Shown piece after piece: positions 1 through 9,115 of a stretch of DNA of 64,000 nt (within the stretch, counting starts at the first letter, position 1; each line of letters opens with the position of its first letter). The DNA lies in contig CAZLPU010000017.1 of NCBI GenBank assembly GCA_964561475.1, forward strand, positions 6,021 through 70,020. Direction: 5' to 3'. The notes beneath the pieces were generated by a model that was not told the origin of the DNA, searched no databases, and saw nothing but the letters and a program-made list of their open reading frames with translations. This stretch comes from CAYUYV01 sp964561475 (GTDB lineage: Bacteria > Pseudomonadota > Alphaproteobacteria > JAJFIK01). A program made the translations under genes and the position numbers.

Positions 1-734
1 CCCAGACCTATGTGGCCGCGCCCTTGAACAGTCTGGCGTTCCGGGTCGTGGATCCCCGCGGCCGTACCCTCGCCGCCGCATTGCGCAGCGGTCCGCTGCC
101 GGAGGGTTTCCTGATTGCCTTTGAAGGTCTGGTGGAAACCGTCGCCGTGAATACGGCACCTGACAGTACTCAAAATACTCAGCAGGCGGTCCTGCGCCGG
201 GGCGGGGCTCATATAGCCTACGGACCCGTGCTGGATCCTCAATCGGGGGAACGCCTGGGCACCGTCATTCTGGCCCTTCCCGCGAGCGCGGGCCCTTCCA
301 TTCCTATACTGATGGCAGGCTGGCTTCTCGTGTTTCTTCTGGCGGCGTGGTCGGTCCTGCATGTATGCATCGCCCGACCCATCCGGCGTCTGCGCAGGGC
401 CTTGGCCCGGGTCGCCGACGGCGATCTGGATTCCAGCATTCCTTTCGTGCGCCAGGAGACGGATCTTGGCGCCATGGCCCGGGACCTGCGCACCCTGCGC
501 GACCGCCACGCCACGCAGACCGATCTGACCAGGGCCGCCCTCGACAGTCTTGCCCGGATGGACGCGGTCATGGATCGTCTGAAGCCCGCGGCTTTTGCCG
601 ACGTGCCCAGCTTTCAGCCCCCGGAAGCCCGCCAGCCCCCGGAAGCCCGCCAGCCCCCGGAAGCCCGCCAGTCCCCGGAAGCCCGCAAGTCCCTGGAAGC
701 CCGCCAGTCCCTGGAAACCAGCAAGTGCGCCTGA
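1..734 (+). CDS. HAMP-domain membrane receptor or sensor protein, 5' truncated by window edge
   Basis: The reading frame is open to the left edge (codons in phase with base 3), so the true start lies outside the window. What remains is the end of an extracytoplasmic domain, one hydrophobic membrane segment (about bases 298-375), and a HAMP-like linker beginning with the typical R-P-I-R-R-L motif and containing A-D-G-D-L. A short coiled region follows, then a C-terminal tail made of a six-residue PPEARQ-type repeat. HAMP linkers connect a sensor domain to a cytoplasmic output domain, but none is present here: the protein ends 734 without kinase, cyclase or MCP domain. It may be a stand-alone receptor subunit or a decayed one. 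The call of HAMP is sure; the function is not. Confidence 0.7.
   Translation, partial: QTYVAAPLNSLAFRVVDPRGRTLAAALRSGPLPEGFLIAFEGLVETVAVNTAPDSTQNTQQAVLRRGGAHIAYGPVLDPQSGERLGTVILALPASAGPSIPILMAGWLLVFLLAAWSVLHVCIARPIRRLRRALARVADGDLDSSIPFVRQETDLGAMARDLRTLRDRHATQTDLTRAALDSLARMDAVMDRLKPAAFADVPSFQPPEARQPPEARQPPEARQSPEARKSLEARQSLETSKCA
615..722 (+). repeat. 18-bp tandem repeat, six copies, in coding sequence
   Basis: The unit CAGCCCCCGGAAGCCCGC is repeated head to tail with increasing divergence toward the 3' end (the last copies have CTGGAA in place of CCGGAA). It is in frame and encodes the Q-P-P-E-A-R repeats at the C-terminus of the HAMP protein. The nearly identical first copies suggest recent slippage expansion. 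Confidence 0.9.
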
Positions 735-755
735 GCGTCCCCACCAGCGCGGCGT

Positions 756-1628
756 TCAGACCTTCTCCTGCACCCTGTCCAGAAAATCGGAAACCAGTTC
801 CAGATAGACCTGGGCATTAGCATCGGTGAAGTCGTGTCCCAGCCCGGGCACGATCTCCAGTTCCGCATCGGGAATATGCTCCGCGGTGCGTGATCCGGAC
901 ACCGGGTGCACAAGCCGGTCCGCACCTCCATGAATCACGAGAGACCGTACACGGATCGCCTTGAGCAGATCGCTCCGGCTGCCATAGGAGGCAAGGGCAT
1001 GGTACTGGCGCAGTGACCCCTCCGGACAGACCTGCCGGTCAACCTGGGATTCCGCCCGGTAGCGCAGTTCCGCCTCGCCCGCCGGATAGTCCGGACTTTG
1101 AATGGCGGTCCAGAATGCCATCGCAGACTGGATGCAGGCCTCCCGGTCCGCAGGGTCCGGCGGCGGTGCATTGAGGACAGGCAGAATTTCCGGATCCGGA
1201 CCAGGCAGGTCGCCATCCCCAGTCGATGACATGATCGAAACAAGGCTGCGGACCCGGCTGCCGTGGCGGCTGGCCAGGATCTGCGCGATCGCTCCGCCCA
1301 TGGACGCGCCCACCATATGGGCCATGGGCACCTCAAGCGCATCCAGAACCCCCAGGGCATCGCGCGCCATATCGTCCAGGGTATAGGCCGGAGCGCCGTC
1401 GAAGGGATTGTCCGGAACACCCGCTCCGGTGATCTTCGTGGAGAGGCCGCAATCCCGATTGTCGAACCGGATCACCCGGTAGCCCTTCGCTCCGAGCCCA
1501 TCCACGAGGGACGGCTGCCACAGGGAAAGCTGACAGGCCCAGCCCATGATCATCAGCACGGCGGGCGCGTCCCTGGGTCCGGTATCCGCGACTTCGATCT
1601 CAAGCCCGTTGGCCAGCACACGCGCCAT
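756..1628 (-). CDS. Alpha/beta hydrolase
   Basis: A 290-residue protein of the alpha/beta hydrolase fold. The nucleophile elbow G-A-S-M-G-G places Ser109, an Asp at about 237 (GGADRL) and His265 (GLGHD) complete a normal triad, and an oxyanion segment M-G-W lies near residue 29. This pattern resembles the haloperoxidase/esterase branch; no substrate can be assigned. The start at 1628 was chosen because it follows a strong AAGGAAGG ribosome site at good spacing; the frame is open 12 codons further upstream. It points toward the HAMP gene and is divergent from the propeller gene, so it is probably monocistronic. Confidence 0.88.
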   Translation of the reverse strand: MARVLANGLEIEVADTGPRDAPAVLMIMGWACQLSLWQPSLVDGLGAKGYRVIRFDNRDCGLSTKITGAGVPDNPFDGAPAYTLDDMARDALGVLDALEVPMAHMVGASMGGAIAQILASRHGSRVRSLVSIMSSTGDGDLPGPDPEILPVLNAPPPDPADREACIQSAMAFWTAIQSPDYPAGEAELRYRAESQVDRQVCPEGSLRQYHALASYGSRSDLLKAIRVRSLVIHGGADRLVHPVSGSRTAEHIPDAELEIVPGLGHDFTDANAQVYLELVSDFLDRVQEKV

Positions 1629-1847
1629 GGTACGCCCTTCCTTACTCACAATCCCCTGCCACAAGGCCGCGAATGTTCTACTGTCCGGTTAAAAAGCCGC
1701 GCACAATGCCGACGCCGTTGTGGAAAAGCAAGGAGAACCGCCCCAAGCTGGCGGCTGGCAAGCCGAGACCCGCAAAAGGCAGACGCGCGGGCTGGTCCCG
1801 GGTCTGGCTGTCACTGGAAACGCGGGGCGTTACGAGGGGAGAAACCG

Positions 1848-3101
1848 ATGAGACCCATCATTGCACTGTTTTTATCGGGCGCCCTGATCGGCATCCTGCT
1901 GGCCACCGGCGTGCAGATCTGGCGGGAAGCCACCTACGGCACTGGCCCCGTGGCTACCGCTGCCGCCCCGGACGGACCGGTCCGGGAAATCGCCTTCATC
2001 GCCAATGCGGTCGGCGGCACCGTGAGCCTTATCGATGTATCCGCCCGGCAGGTGGTGGCCACCCTGAACATCATCCCCGACGGCCGGGAGGTGAGCATTT
2101 ACCGGGACTTCACCCAGGGTCTGTTCGGCCAGCGTCTGATCGAACAAAGCGGTCTCAACTATGCCCAGGACCTTGATCTGTCTCCGGACGGCCGGGTGCT
2201 CTATGTATCCCGGGGCCATCTGGGCGATGTGGCCGCATTCGATCTGGAGACCGGAGACATCATGTGGCGGGTCCCCATCGGCGGGGTTCGGGCCGATCAC
2301 ATGGCAATCTCCCCGGACGGACAGCGCCTGTTCGTTTCCGCACTGACCGATAACACCGTCGAGGTCATCGACACGGCAACCGCCCGCAAGGCCGGGGCCT
2401 TCGTCACCGGCGCCTTCCCCCACGACAACCACGTCACCAAGGACGGCAGCCGGATCTATAATGCCAGCCTGGGCGATATGACCGTGGATGTGGCCGAGCG
2501 GGACAGTATCGATCAGGCCACCCCGTCCCAGGGGTACGCCTATCAGGTGACCGTGGCCGACGCGGCCTCCCTGGAAGTTCTGGCACGCCACCGGTTCGAA
2601 GCCGGGATCCGGCCCTTCGCGGTCACCGCCGATGAGACCCGGCTTTATGCCCAGCTTTCCAACACCCATGCGGTCGTCGCCTACGACCTGGAGGCGAGCG
2701 ACATCATTGCCCGCCTGGATCTTCCCGTTGCGGACGGTGTCACCGAGGATGACTGGGATTTCGAGTCGCCCCATCACGGCCTCGCGATGACCGGCGATGA
2801 GACAACCCTCTGCGTCGCGGGCCGGGCGTCCGATTATGTGGGCCTGGTGAGCGTGCCTGATCTCAGCCTGATCACCACCATTCCCGTTGGCGACGCGCCG
2901 GGCTGGTCCGCTCTGGCTCTTGATGACTCCCTGTGTCTTGTCACCAATGGGCGTAGCGACGATGTTTCCCTGATCTCCATGGCGGAGCGTGCGGAACTGG
3001 TCCGCATTCCCGTTGGCCGGGGTCCAAAGCACATTACCGTCGGACCGGTACCCGTGCCGGTGCTTGACACCCTCATCGCAACACAGGAGAACCAGCCATG
3101 A
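1848..3101 (+). CDS. YncE-like beta-propeller protein, exported or membrane anchored
   Basis: 417 residues. An N-terminal hydrophobic stretch (residues 4-22) acts as signal peptide or anchor. The rest is a chain of YVTN-type propeller blades, recognisable by repeated L-S-P-D-G-R, I-S-P-D-G-Q and V-T-A-D-E-T loops followed by L-Y-V or L-F-V strands. Such proteins form seven-bladed propellers in the periplasm, often near quinoprotein, heme or metal-related enzymes; no catalytic residues are evident. The start follows AGGGGAG at 1835-1841, whereas the open frame extends much further upstream without a ribosome site. Its stop overlaps the next gene's start by four bases (ATGA), indicating translational coupling. 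Confidence 0.85.
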   Translation: MRPIIALFLSGALIGILLATGVQIWREATYGTGPVATAAAPDGPVREIAFIANAVGGTVSLIDVSARQVVATLNIIPDGREVSIYRDFTQGLFGQRLIEQSGLNYAQDLDLSPDGRVLYVSRGHLGDVAAFDLETGDIMWRVPIGGVRADHMAISPDGQRLFVSALTDNTVEVIDTATARKAGAFVTGAFPHDNHVTKDGSRIYNASLGDMTVDVAERDSIDQATPSQGYAYQVTVADAASLEVLARHRFEAGIRPFAVTADETRLYAQLSNTHAVVAYDLEASDIIARLDLPVADGVTEDDWDFESPHHGLAMTGDETTLCVAGRASDYVGLVSVPDLSLITTIPVGDAPGWSALALDDSLCLVTNGRSDDVSLISMAERAELVRIPVGRGPKHITVGPVPVPVLDTLIATQENQP

Positions 3102-3751
3102 CCCTCAGTGTCGATCTCTTTTGGTCCTTTCGCAGTCCCTATTCCTATCTGGCCACGGGACGGCTTGTGGCCTTCCAGGCGGACTATGATGTGGAGATCC
3201 GTGTGCGGCCGGTCTATCCCCTGGCTGTCCGGGTGGAGAATTATTTCAAGAATGTCGATCCGCTCTGGGTCAAGTATCTCCGCAGGGATGTCATGCGGAC
3301 GGCAGAGCGCCTGAACATTCCCTTTGCGTGGCCGAGCCCTGACCCCATTGTGATGGATATGGCAACCGGAGACGTGCCGGAGCATCAGCCCTACATCCAC
3401 CGTCTCATGCGCCTCGGGGTGCTGGCCGCAGAGCGGGGCAAAGGTCTTCCGTTCCTGGATGAAATCAGCCGCCTGATCTTTTCAGGCGCGGTCAAGGGCT
3501 GGGACCAGGGTGCCCACCTGGCGGAGGCGACCGCCCGGGCGGGGCTCGAAATGGCGGAGATGGAAGCAGAAGTGGCCCGGGATCCGGAGCGGATGGACCG
3601 GATCATTGTCGAGAACGAGACCGTCCAGCGGGAGTCCGGCCATTGGGGTGTGCCCCTCATGGTGTTCCAGGGTGAGCCCTTTTTCGGTCAGGACCGGATC
3701 GAGGATCTGGTCTGGCGCATGGGCCAGCACGGGCTGACCCGCCGATCCTGA
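3098..3751 (+). CDS. 2-hydroxychromene-2-carboxylate isomerase family protein (DsbA-like fold)
   Basis: 217 residues with the kappa-GST/HCCA isomerase signature: an N-terminal thioredoxin strand followed by F-R-S-P-Y-S-Y-L, where the usual CxxC is replaced by Ser, and a C-terminal G-V-P-L-M-V-F-Q-G-E-P-F-F-G-Q-D-R segment typical of the family. Members use glutathione, most famously in naphthalene degradation, but many alphaproteobacterial copies have no known substrate. The four-base overlap with the upstream propeller gene suggests a common transcript. No aromatic degradation genes are nearby, so a degradative role is not supported by context. Confidence 0.85.
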   Translation: MTLSVDLFWSFRSPYSYLATGRLVAFQADYDVEIRVRPVYPLAVRVENYFKNVDPLWVKYLRRDVMRTAERLNIPFAWPSPDPIVMDMATGDVPEHQPYIHRLMRLGVLAAERGKGLPFLDEISRLIFSGAVKGWDQGAHLAEATARAGLEMAEMEAEVARDPERMDRIIVENETVQRESGHWGVPLMVFQGEPFFGQDRIEDLVWRMGQHGLTRRS

Positions 3752-3789
3752 GACAGGCATTCGGGACATGCAGCGATCGGGGAACCGGG

Positions 3790-5907
3790 TCAGGCGGCCT
3801 GGTTCTCCTCCCGGATCGCGGCCAGGAATTTTTGTGCCTCCTGGGACAGGGTTTCGCTGCTCCGGGCAAGCATATCCGTGGACTGATGCATGTTATCCAC
3901 GGCCGAGCGGGTCTTGGCCGACTGCTGATTGACTTGGCCGATCCGGTTCGAGACCTCGGCAATCTGCTTGGCTGTGGTCCCCACCGCCTCGGCGATCCCG
4001 CTGGTGGTCACCGATTGTTCTTCCGTGGCCCCGGCAATGGACATCATGGCGATCTGGGCATTCTGGGCCACTTCCCGGATCCGGTTGGCATCCTCCACGC
4101 TTCTACGGATCCGCAGCACCATGTCGTCGATCTGGGCGCCGATTTCCGTTGTGGCCCGCTGGGTCTCCGTGGCCAGATCCTTGACTTCCGCCGCCACCAC
4201 CGCAAATCCCTTGCCCGCGTCCCCGGCCCGGGCCGCCTCGATAGTGGCGTTGAGGGCAAGCAGATTGGTCTGCTCCGCGATTTCCGTGATCAATCCGGTC
4301 ACGTCCCGGATCTTGGCCGAGGCGGCGCTCAGCTCATCCACCCGCAGCGCGGCCTCTTTCGAGACATCCGCCACATGGCTGGTTTCGGTGGATGTGCTGG
4401 CGACTTTCTGTGCCACTTCCGCGATGGCGCTGTTGAGTTCGTCCGTGGACCCGGAAGCCGAGGCGATGCCGGCGCTGGCCTGACCGGCGATCCGGCCCGT
4501 GTCTTCCGCATTGGCGGCGGTAAGGGCGGCAATGTCGGAGACTTCCTGGACGGTCTGGGCCAATTGCATGGAATGGTTGGCCAGAGACTCAACCACGCCG
4601 CCCACTGAGGATTCAAACTTCGCGGCGACCTCAAGAAGGACCGCGCGCTGGTCCGCGGAGACTTTGGCCCGGAATGCTTCCTGTTCATCCCGGTACCGGT
4701 TCGCGGCACGGCTTTCCTGCTTCAACCGGTAGAGGGACTGGGCCAACTTGCCGATTTCGCTGCCCGCCTCGATTTCCGGGATCCAGACTTCAAGGTCTCC
4801 TTCCGCCAGGGCGAACTGGGCGGTGATAATTTTATCGAGTGGGCGGATGATCTTGAAGATGAGCAGAAGAGCACTTGCCGCGATGGCGATGAGGGTCAGG
4901 GTCAGGGCAATGACCGCGAGACTGATGGTGACGGTTCCCCCGAAGCGGATGTCCGCCCCATGGGCCTTGAGCCGGTCAACAAACACGTCCTTCACGGACC
5001 CGAGTGTTACGAAGGTCTGTTCGACCACCTTGTCCCAGTCGGCAGGGGTCAGAGTGTATGCGGTTCCAAGTTGTCCGACCTCGCCGCTGCCGAAGGTCTC
5101 GCCGGCCCCGCCTTGAATGATGGCGTTCCTTGCCGCGAAGAATCCGGTCTCGATTTCCGTGATGAGATCATTGATCCGGACCTGATCCTCCCGAACCGTT
5201 GCCATGGTGCGCAGACGGGCCAGTCCCTGGGAATAGGTGGTAAACAGGGCGGTGCTGGCGGTCAGGTCCCTGTTGCCGAGCGCCCGTTGGGCAGTGAGGA
5301 TCGCAGCAAGGCGCGCGCTTTCCTCGGAAAGGCTGTCCCTGATTTCTTCTGTCGTCGCCACAACCTGCCGGTAGTCATTCAACAGGGTGTTGCGATCCCC
5401 GAGATCCGCCGCAATGGCATCACCCATCTGGTAGAGGTGCCGGGCTGCGGTTCTTGATGCGGTCCGCCAGGCGGCGCCCGTTGAGGGCTTGCGCAACATG
5501 GCGGGCTTGGAGAATGCGGCCGCAACGGCCTCCGCCCTGTCTTGAAGTTCTGCGACTGCCGTCTCGAAGTCCGCCACAAGACCGGTTCCGGCGATGATAT
5601 CCACCTGGCGCAGGTCATCGGCAAGGGTGCCCGCGAGCCGGTCCAGTTGGTCGAGGTCATTGGTAAACTGACGCTCCTGGCTCTCATCGGCCACGAATGG
5701 GGAGGCGAAGAGCCGCTCTGCAAAAACGGCATTCCCGTAGATGATCCGGCTGGTGGTGGCCATCCGTGCAAGGAGGTCCGAGCGGTTGGAGACCAGTTGT
5801 GCCGTCTGGAACCCGTGGACGCCCTCATAAAGGAGATAGCCGCACATGGTCAGGATGATGCAGCTCATGACGCCGATGATCGAGAGTATGCCGGTTCGGA
5901 TGGACAT
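3790..5907 (-). CDS. Methyl-accepting chemotaxis protein
   Basis: 705 residues. A membrane segment at 8-28 is followed by a long, mostly helical periplasmic sensor region, a second membrane segment around 325-350, a HAMP domain (R-P-L-D-K-I, then E-G-D-L-E), and a cytoplasmic signalling domain. The hairpin tip is intact (I-A-E-Q-T-N-L-L-A-L-N-A, then E-A-A-R-A-G, then G-F-A-V-V-A). It would signal through CheA/CheW, none of which are in the window. No C-terminal CheR-binding pentapeptide is visible. The gene lies 55 bp downstream of a secreted PilJ-like protein on the same strand, so the two are likely co-transcribed and possibly functionally paired. Confidence 0.95.
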   Translation of the reverse strand: MSIRTGILSIIGVMSCIILTMCGYLLYEGVHGFQTAQLVSNRSDLLARMATTSRIIYGNAVFAERLFASPFVADESQERQFTNDLDQLDRLAGTLADDLRQVDIIAGTGLVADFETAVAELQDRAEAVAAAFSKPAMLRKPSTGAAWRTASRTAARHLYQMGDAIAADLGDRNTLLNDYRQVVATTEEIRDSLSEESARLAAILTAQRALGNRDLTASTALFTTYSQGLARLRTMATVREDQVRINDLITEIETGFFAARNAIIQGGAGETFGSGEVGQLGTAYTLTPADWDKVVEQTFVTLGSVKDVFVDRLKAHGADIRFGGTVTISLAVIALTLTLIAIAASALLLIFKIIRPLDKIITAQFALAEGDLEVWIPEIEAGSEIGKLAQSLYRLKQESRAANRYRDEQEAFRAKVSADQRAVLLEVAAKFESSVGGVVESLANHSMQLAQTVQEVSDIAALTAANAEDTGRIAGQASAGIASASGSTDELNSAIAEVAQKVASTSTETSHVADVSKEAALRVDELSAASAKIRDVTGLITEIAEQTNLLALNATIEAARAGDAGKGFAVVAAEVKDLATETQRATTEIGAQIDDMVLRIRRSVEDANRIREVAQNAQIAMMSIAGATEEQSVTTSGIAEAVGTTAKQIAEVSNRIGQVNQQSAKTRSAVDNMHQSTDMLARSSETLSQEAQKFLAAIREENQAA

Positions 5908-5962
5908 CTGGCGCCCTTGCTCGTTACGGTTTCCAGGGTGACGATTGAGTGCGGCGGCGAGC

Positions 5963-6844
5963 TTACAGGCTGCTGTACATGCCCACGGCCTTGTTCATTT
6001 CCTTCAGCAGGGTGTTGTTGTCCCGGGCGATGAGCGCGATGTGCGCCGGCGTAGGGGTCGCGCCTTTTGCCGTGGCCTCCAGGATGGATCTCAGGGGCTG
6101 CCAAAGGGCACTGACTTTCTGGAGCTGGTTCTGGATTTCAGGCGTGGGGGCGGGCGCGAGGGCAAGCGTGGCATTGCCGGAAATCAGACCGTCCAGGGAG
6201 CTTTGGAACAGGGAAACTGTTGCCTGAAGAGACTGCCGGTACGCTTCCCTGTTTTCATTTGTCAGCACCATGCAGAATTCCATGCTGGCCTTTTGGGAGA
6301 GCATGCGTTGGCGCCCGGCGATATTGATGGCTCGGGCAAGGGTGGGGTGCATGGTTTCGTTGCTGCCGTAGATCCGCTCGATGACGCCCACGGTCTTGTG
6401 CATGCGCTTCAGAAGAGGGCCTGCGGTCTGCGCAATGGCGCGCAGGGTGTCCGCTGGCACCGCCCCGGTGCCGGTGACGGTCTGGTTCGCCTTATGAAGC
6501 TCTGTCCAAAGAAGGCCCACATCCGACAACTTGCTGAGAATTTCGCCATGGGTTTCCGGCGACAGTCCAAGCTCGGCGCTGCCCTGTCTCAAGGCCTGAT
6601 GGCTTTCCTGAAACAGGTTGTCGGCGGCGGCCAGCATGGTGACATGGCCCTGGCGGTCCTGGCCGATATGGGCAAAGCACGCGGCCTTGGCCATGCGCTG
6701 GGACAGCATGCGCTGGCGCCCTGCAACGTTGATCCGGGTCTTGGCTTGTTGTTCAGCGGAAACGGTGGTCTCGGCAAAGCCCGCGGCGGGCGCAAGACAA
6801 CTCAGCGTCAGGGCGGCAATGCAGACAGTAAGGGCAAGACGCAT
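5963..6844 (-). CDS. Secreted protein with two PilJ-type sensor (type IV pili MCP N-terminal) modules
   Basis: 293 residues from the chosen start. A clear signal peptide ends near A-G-F-A-E. The mature protein has two copies of the motif I-N-x-A-G-R-Q-R-M-L-S-Q (about residues 37 and 175), each opening a helical bundle; this motif marks the PilJ/NIT-like sensor fold of type IV pili MCPs and nitrate sensors. There is no membrane or signalling domain after it, so the protein is a free periplasmic sensor or binding protein. It directly precedes the MCP gene. The open frame extends 24 codons upstream, but the signal peptide begins neatly at the start used here; its ribosome site is weak. Confidence 0.82.
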   Translation of the reverse strand: MRLALTVCIAALTLSCLAPAAGFAETTVSAEQQAKTRINVAGRQRMLSQRMAKAACFAHIGQDRQGHVTMLAAADNLFQESHQALRQGSAELGLSPETHGEILSKLSDVGLLWTELHKANQTVTGTGAVPADTLRAIAQTAGPLLKRMHKTVGVIERIYGSNETMHPTLARAINIAGRQRMLSQKASMEFCMVLTNENREAYRQSLQATVSLFQSSLDGLISGNATLALAPAPTPEIQNQLQKVSALWQPLRSILEATAKGATPTPAHIALIARDNNTLLKEMNKAVGMYSSL

Positions 6845-6993
6845 CGGTCCGGATCCTCGCGCAAGGTCAGGGCAAGGGTCATGGGATCGGGGAGGCAGGC
6901 TCACCGGTTCAGACAACCCAGTTCTACGAGGTTCTGGAGTAACCCGGGAAGGTTAGAGGCCGGTTACTCAGGGTGCCACCGGGTAGGCCCTGG

Positions 6994-7929
6994 TCAGGAG
7001 GCGAGGCCCGCCTTCAGTGCCGCGCCGGCCTGTTCAACAGCCTCCCGGGCCTCGTCCACAATACCGGTCATGGTGAAGAAGCCGTGGATCATGGCCTCAT
7101 AGTTCACATGCTCAACGGTCACACCGGCTGCTTGCAGTTTCTCAGCATAGGCACGGCCTTCATCCTTCAGGGGATCATACCCGGCCGTGACCAGATAGGC
7201 GGGGGGCAGGCCGGAAAGATCCTCGGCCAGGAGCGGTGAGATCCTGGGGTCCTTCGGGGTGGTCCCCGCAGGCACATACTGGCCCACGAACCACTCCATG
7301 CTGGCTTTCTCAAGCATGAACCCTTCCGCCAGGGCGTTCATCGACGCGGTGTCCGCCAGGGCTTCGGTCACCGGATAGATCAGAAGCTGGAAGGCGATCC
7401 GAACGCCGCCTTTCCGGGCCATCTGGGTCACGACAGCAGCCAGGTTTCCGCCTGCGGAATCTCCGCCCACGGCAATGGCATTGGGGTCCACATCCAGGTC
7501 CATGGCATTATTCTGGACCCATTTGACGGCCACGAACGCATCCTCGACGGCCGCCGGAAACGGATGCTCCGGCGCCAGACGATAATCCACCGAAATGACC
7601 CTTGCGCCGGATTCGTTGGCAAGCTGACGACACAGGGCATCATGGGTATCGACATTGCCGATCACCCAGCCGCCGCCATGGTAAAAGACCAGCGCCGGTC
7701 CAACCGGTGCCGCGGCAATGGGCGTATAAAGCCGCACGGGAAGATCACCGGCGGGCCCCGGAATGGTCAGGTCTTCCACCTTGCCGATGGGAATGCCTTT
7801 GGGGTCGGTGTTCTCGGCCATGGCTGCGAACAGAGCCCTGGCCTCGGGCGCCGGCAATTCCGTGATCGATGGCATCGGATTTTCGGCCATCTGATCGAGC
7901 AAAGCTTGAACTTGGGCGTTCAGGGTCAT
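6994..7929 (-). CDS. Alpha/beta hydrolase fold-3 esterase (hormone-sensitive lipase family)
   Basis: 311 residues, typical for the HSL family. The oxyanion motif H-G-G-G-W is at 84-88, the nucleophile G-D-S-A-G-G at 156-161 gives Ser158, an Asp near 252 (Y-D-P-L) and His282 (M-I-H-G-F) complete the triad. Such enzymes hydrolyse short-chain acyl esters in the cytoplasm. No signal peptide is present. It stands alone on the minus strand, about 150 bp from the secreted sensor gene. Confidence 0.93.
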   Translation of the reverse strand: MTLNAQVQALLDQMAENPMPSITELPAPEARALFAAMAENTDPKGIPIGKVEDLTIPGPAGDLPVRLYTPIAAAPVGPALVFYHGGGWVIGNVDTHDALCRQLANESGARVISVDYRLAPEHPFPAAVEDAFVAVKWVQNNAMDLDVDPNAIAVGGDSAGGNLAAVVTQMARKGGVRIAFQLLIYPVTEALADTASMNALAEGFMLEKASMEWFVGQYVPAGTTPKDPRISPLLAEDLSGLPPAYLVTAGYDPLKDEGRAYAEKLQAAGVTVEHVNYEAMIHGFFTMTGIVDEAREAVEQAGAALKAGLAS

Positions 7930-8089
7930 GGCGGATCCGTGTGTTGGTTTTGTCTTCCGCCATGATTAATCCCGGCCCCGTGGGGGTGCAAGCGCCCAGC
8001 AGGGCCGATCCCCATCCGGGGAGCCAATCCCCATCCGGGAAGAAGGAGCCCGGAATGAGGGCCCGGTTTGCCTGCTCCGGTCTCCCAGA

Positions 8090-8299
8090 TCAGTGCAAAA
8101 CGATCGGCTCGTCTTCCTTGAGGCGGCCATTGATCATGTCGCCCACCATAGACCGCAGGGCCTTCCAGGAATCCGCACGCCGGGTTTCCCCCTGGGCCTC
8201 AAGCTCGTCCACGGCACGGTCCGCGTAATCAAGGGCGATGGGGCCGTGGTGGGCAACGAGGTAGCTGGCGAGGCACTGGAGGTCCTGGGCGGTGATCAT
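8090..8299 (-). CDS. Small conserved-looking hypothetical protein
   Basis: 69 residues beginning M-I-T-A-Q-D-L-Q at an ATG preceded by GGGAGC. The frame is open 66 codons further upstream, but that part is Pro-rich and reads like non-coding sequence. The protein is acidic, mostly helical and has no membrane segment or metal motif. I cannot name a family. The well-formed start and protein-like composition support a real gene. Confidence 0.65.
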   Translation of the reverse strand: MITAQDLQCLASYLVAHHGPIALDYADRAVDELEAQGETRRADSWKALRSMVGDMINGRLKEDEPIVLH

Positions 8300-8545
8300 G
8301 GCGGCAAGCTCCCGGTCTGGTGTGGCATGGAGGTGATCCTGCCGGGACTTTCGCAAAAACGGGGCCAGGAAGCGGTGGGCGCCGGATGTGTTGGAAACCG
8401 CCGGGGAAAGGGCCGAGGCTGGCTGGGCGACCGGATGGGGTGACCCGGCAAAAATCGGCCCCTCGGCAAAATCGGTCAGGCAGGGATCTGCGGGCATGAG
8501 GGTCGGGCCGGTCTTGCCTTTGGCGCGGATTGCAAAAGGCCCGGT

Positions 8546-9115
8546 TCAGCGGTTTGCAAAATCCAGGAAATAGGAGATGCCGAGGCTGATCGCGCTGAGG
8601 AACCAGATGTAGAGGGCAAGCCACCAGAACAGGGCGCTGTCCCGGTTGTCCCCTGATGTTTCCCCGTCCCGCCCCGGTGCCGAGGTCTCCCTGGCGGGCT
8701 TGCGCCCCGTGCCTTCCAGTTCTTCTTCTTCCGCAAGCTGGCCAAGATCCGTGTCGTGGTCGTAGCCCATGGCCGTCTTGATACTGTGCTCAAGCTCCAG
8801 GGCGTCTTCCAGTTCGAGATCAAGCCTGCGGGTATCCACGTGCCGGAAGGCCCGGTAGATGTCCACCGATGTCATCACCGACAACAGCGCCTGGGCAGGG
8901 CGGCCGGACTCGAGCAGCTCGATGGCCACCATGCGCATGTGCAGGGCCAGGGCCGGGCCGTACCGGTCCGGATTGCGCCGGGCCATCCGTTTCAAGATCC
9001 GGATGATCTGACGGCCTTCCCCCACAGCGGATTTCTCCTGCCGGTATCCCATGCTCAACGCAAGCAGGCCAAGCAGGATCAGCAGCAGAACGATTAAAAT
9101 GGGTTGAAACAACAT
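8546..9115 (-). CDS. Hypothetical membrane protein with N- and C-terminal transmembrane helices
   Basis: 189 residues. A hydrophobic helix at about 4-24 (rich in Leu/Ile) is followed by a basic, helical cytoplasmic region, an acidic stretch (D-L-E-L-E-D-A-L-E-L-E) and a Gly/Asp-rich linker. A second helix lies at about 163-183 (F-W-W-L-A-L-Y-I-W-F-L). The topology would be a hairpin with the middle part in the cytoplasm. No recognised family. It is on the same strand as the small gene downstream (246 bp gap). Confidence 0.7.
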   Translation of the reverse strand: MLFQPILIVLLLILLGLLALSMGYRQEKSAVGEGRQIIRILKRMARRNPDRYGPALALHMRMVAIELLESGRPAQALLSVMTSVDIYRAFRHVDTRRLDLELEDALELEHSIKTAMGYDHDTDLGQLAEEEELEGTGRKPARETSAPGRDGETSGDNRDSALFWWLALYIWFLSAISLGISYFLDFANR

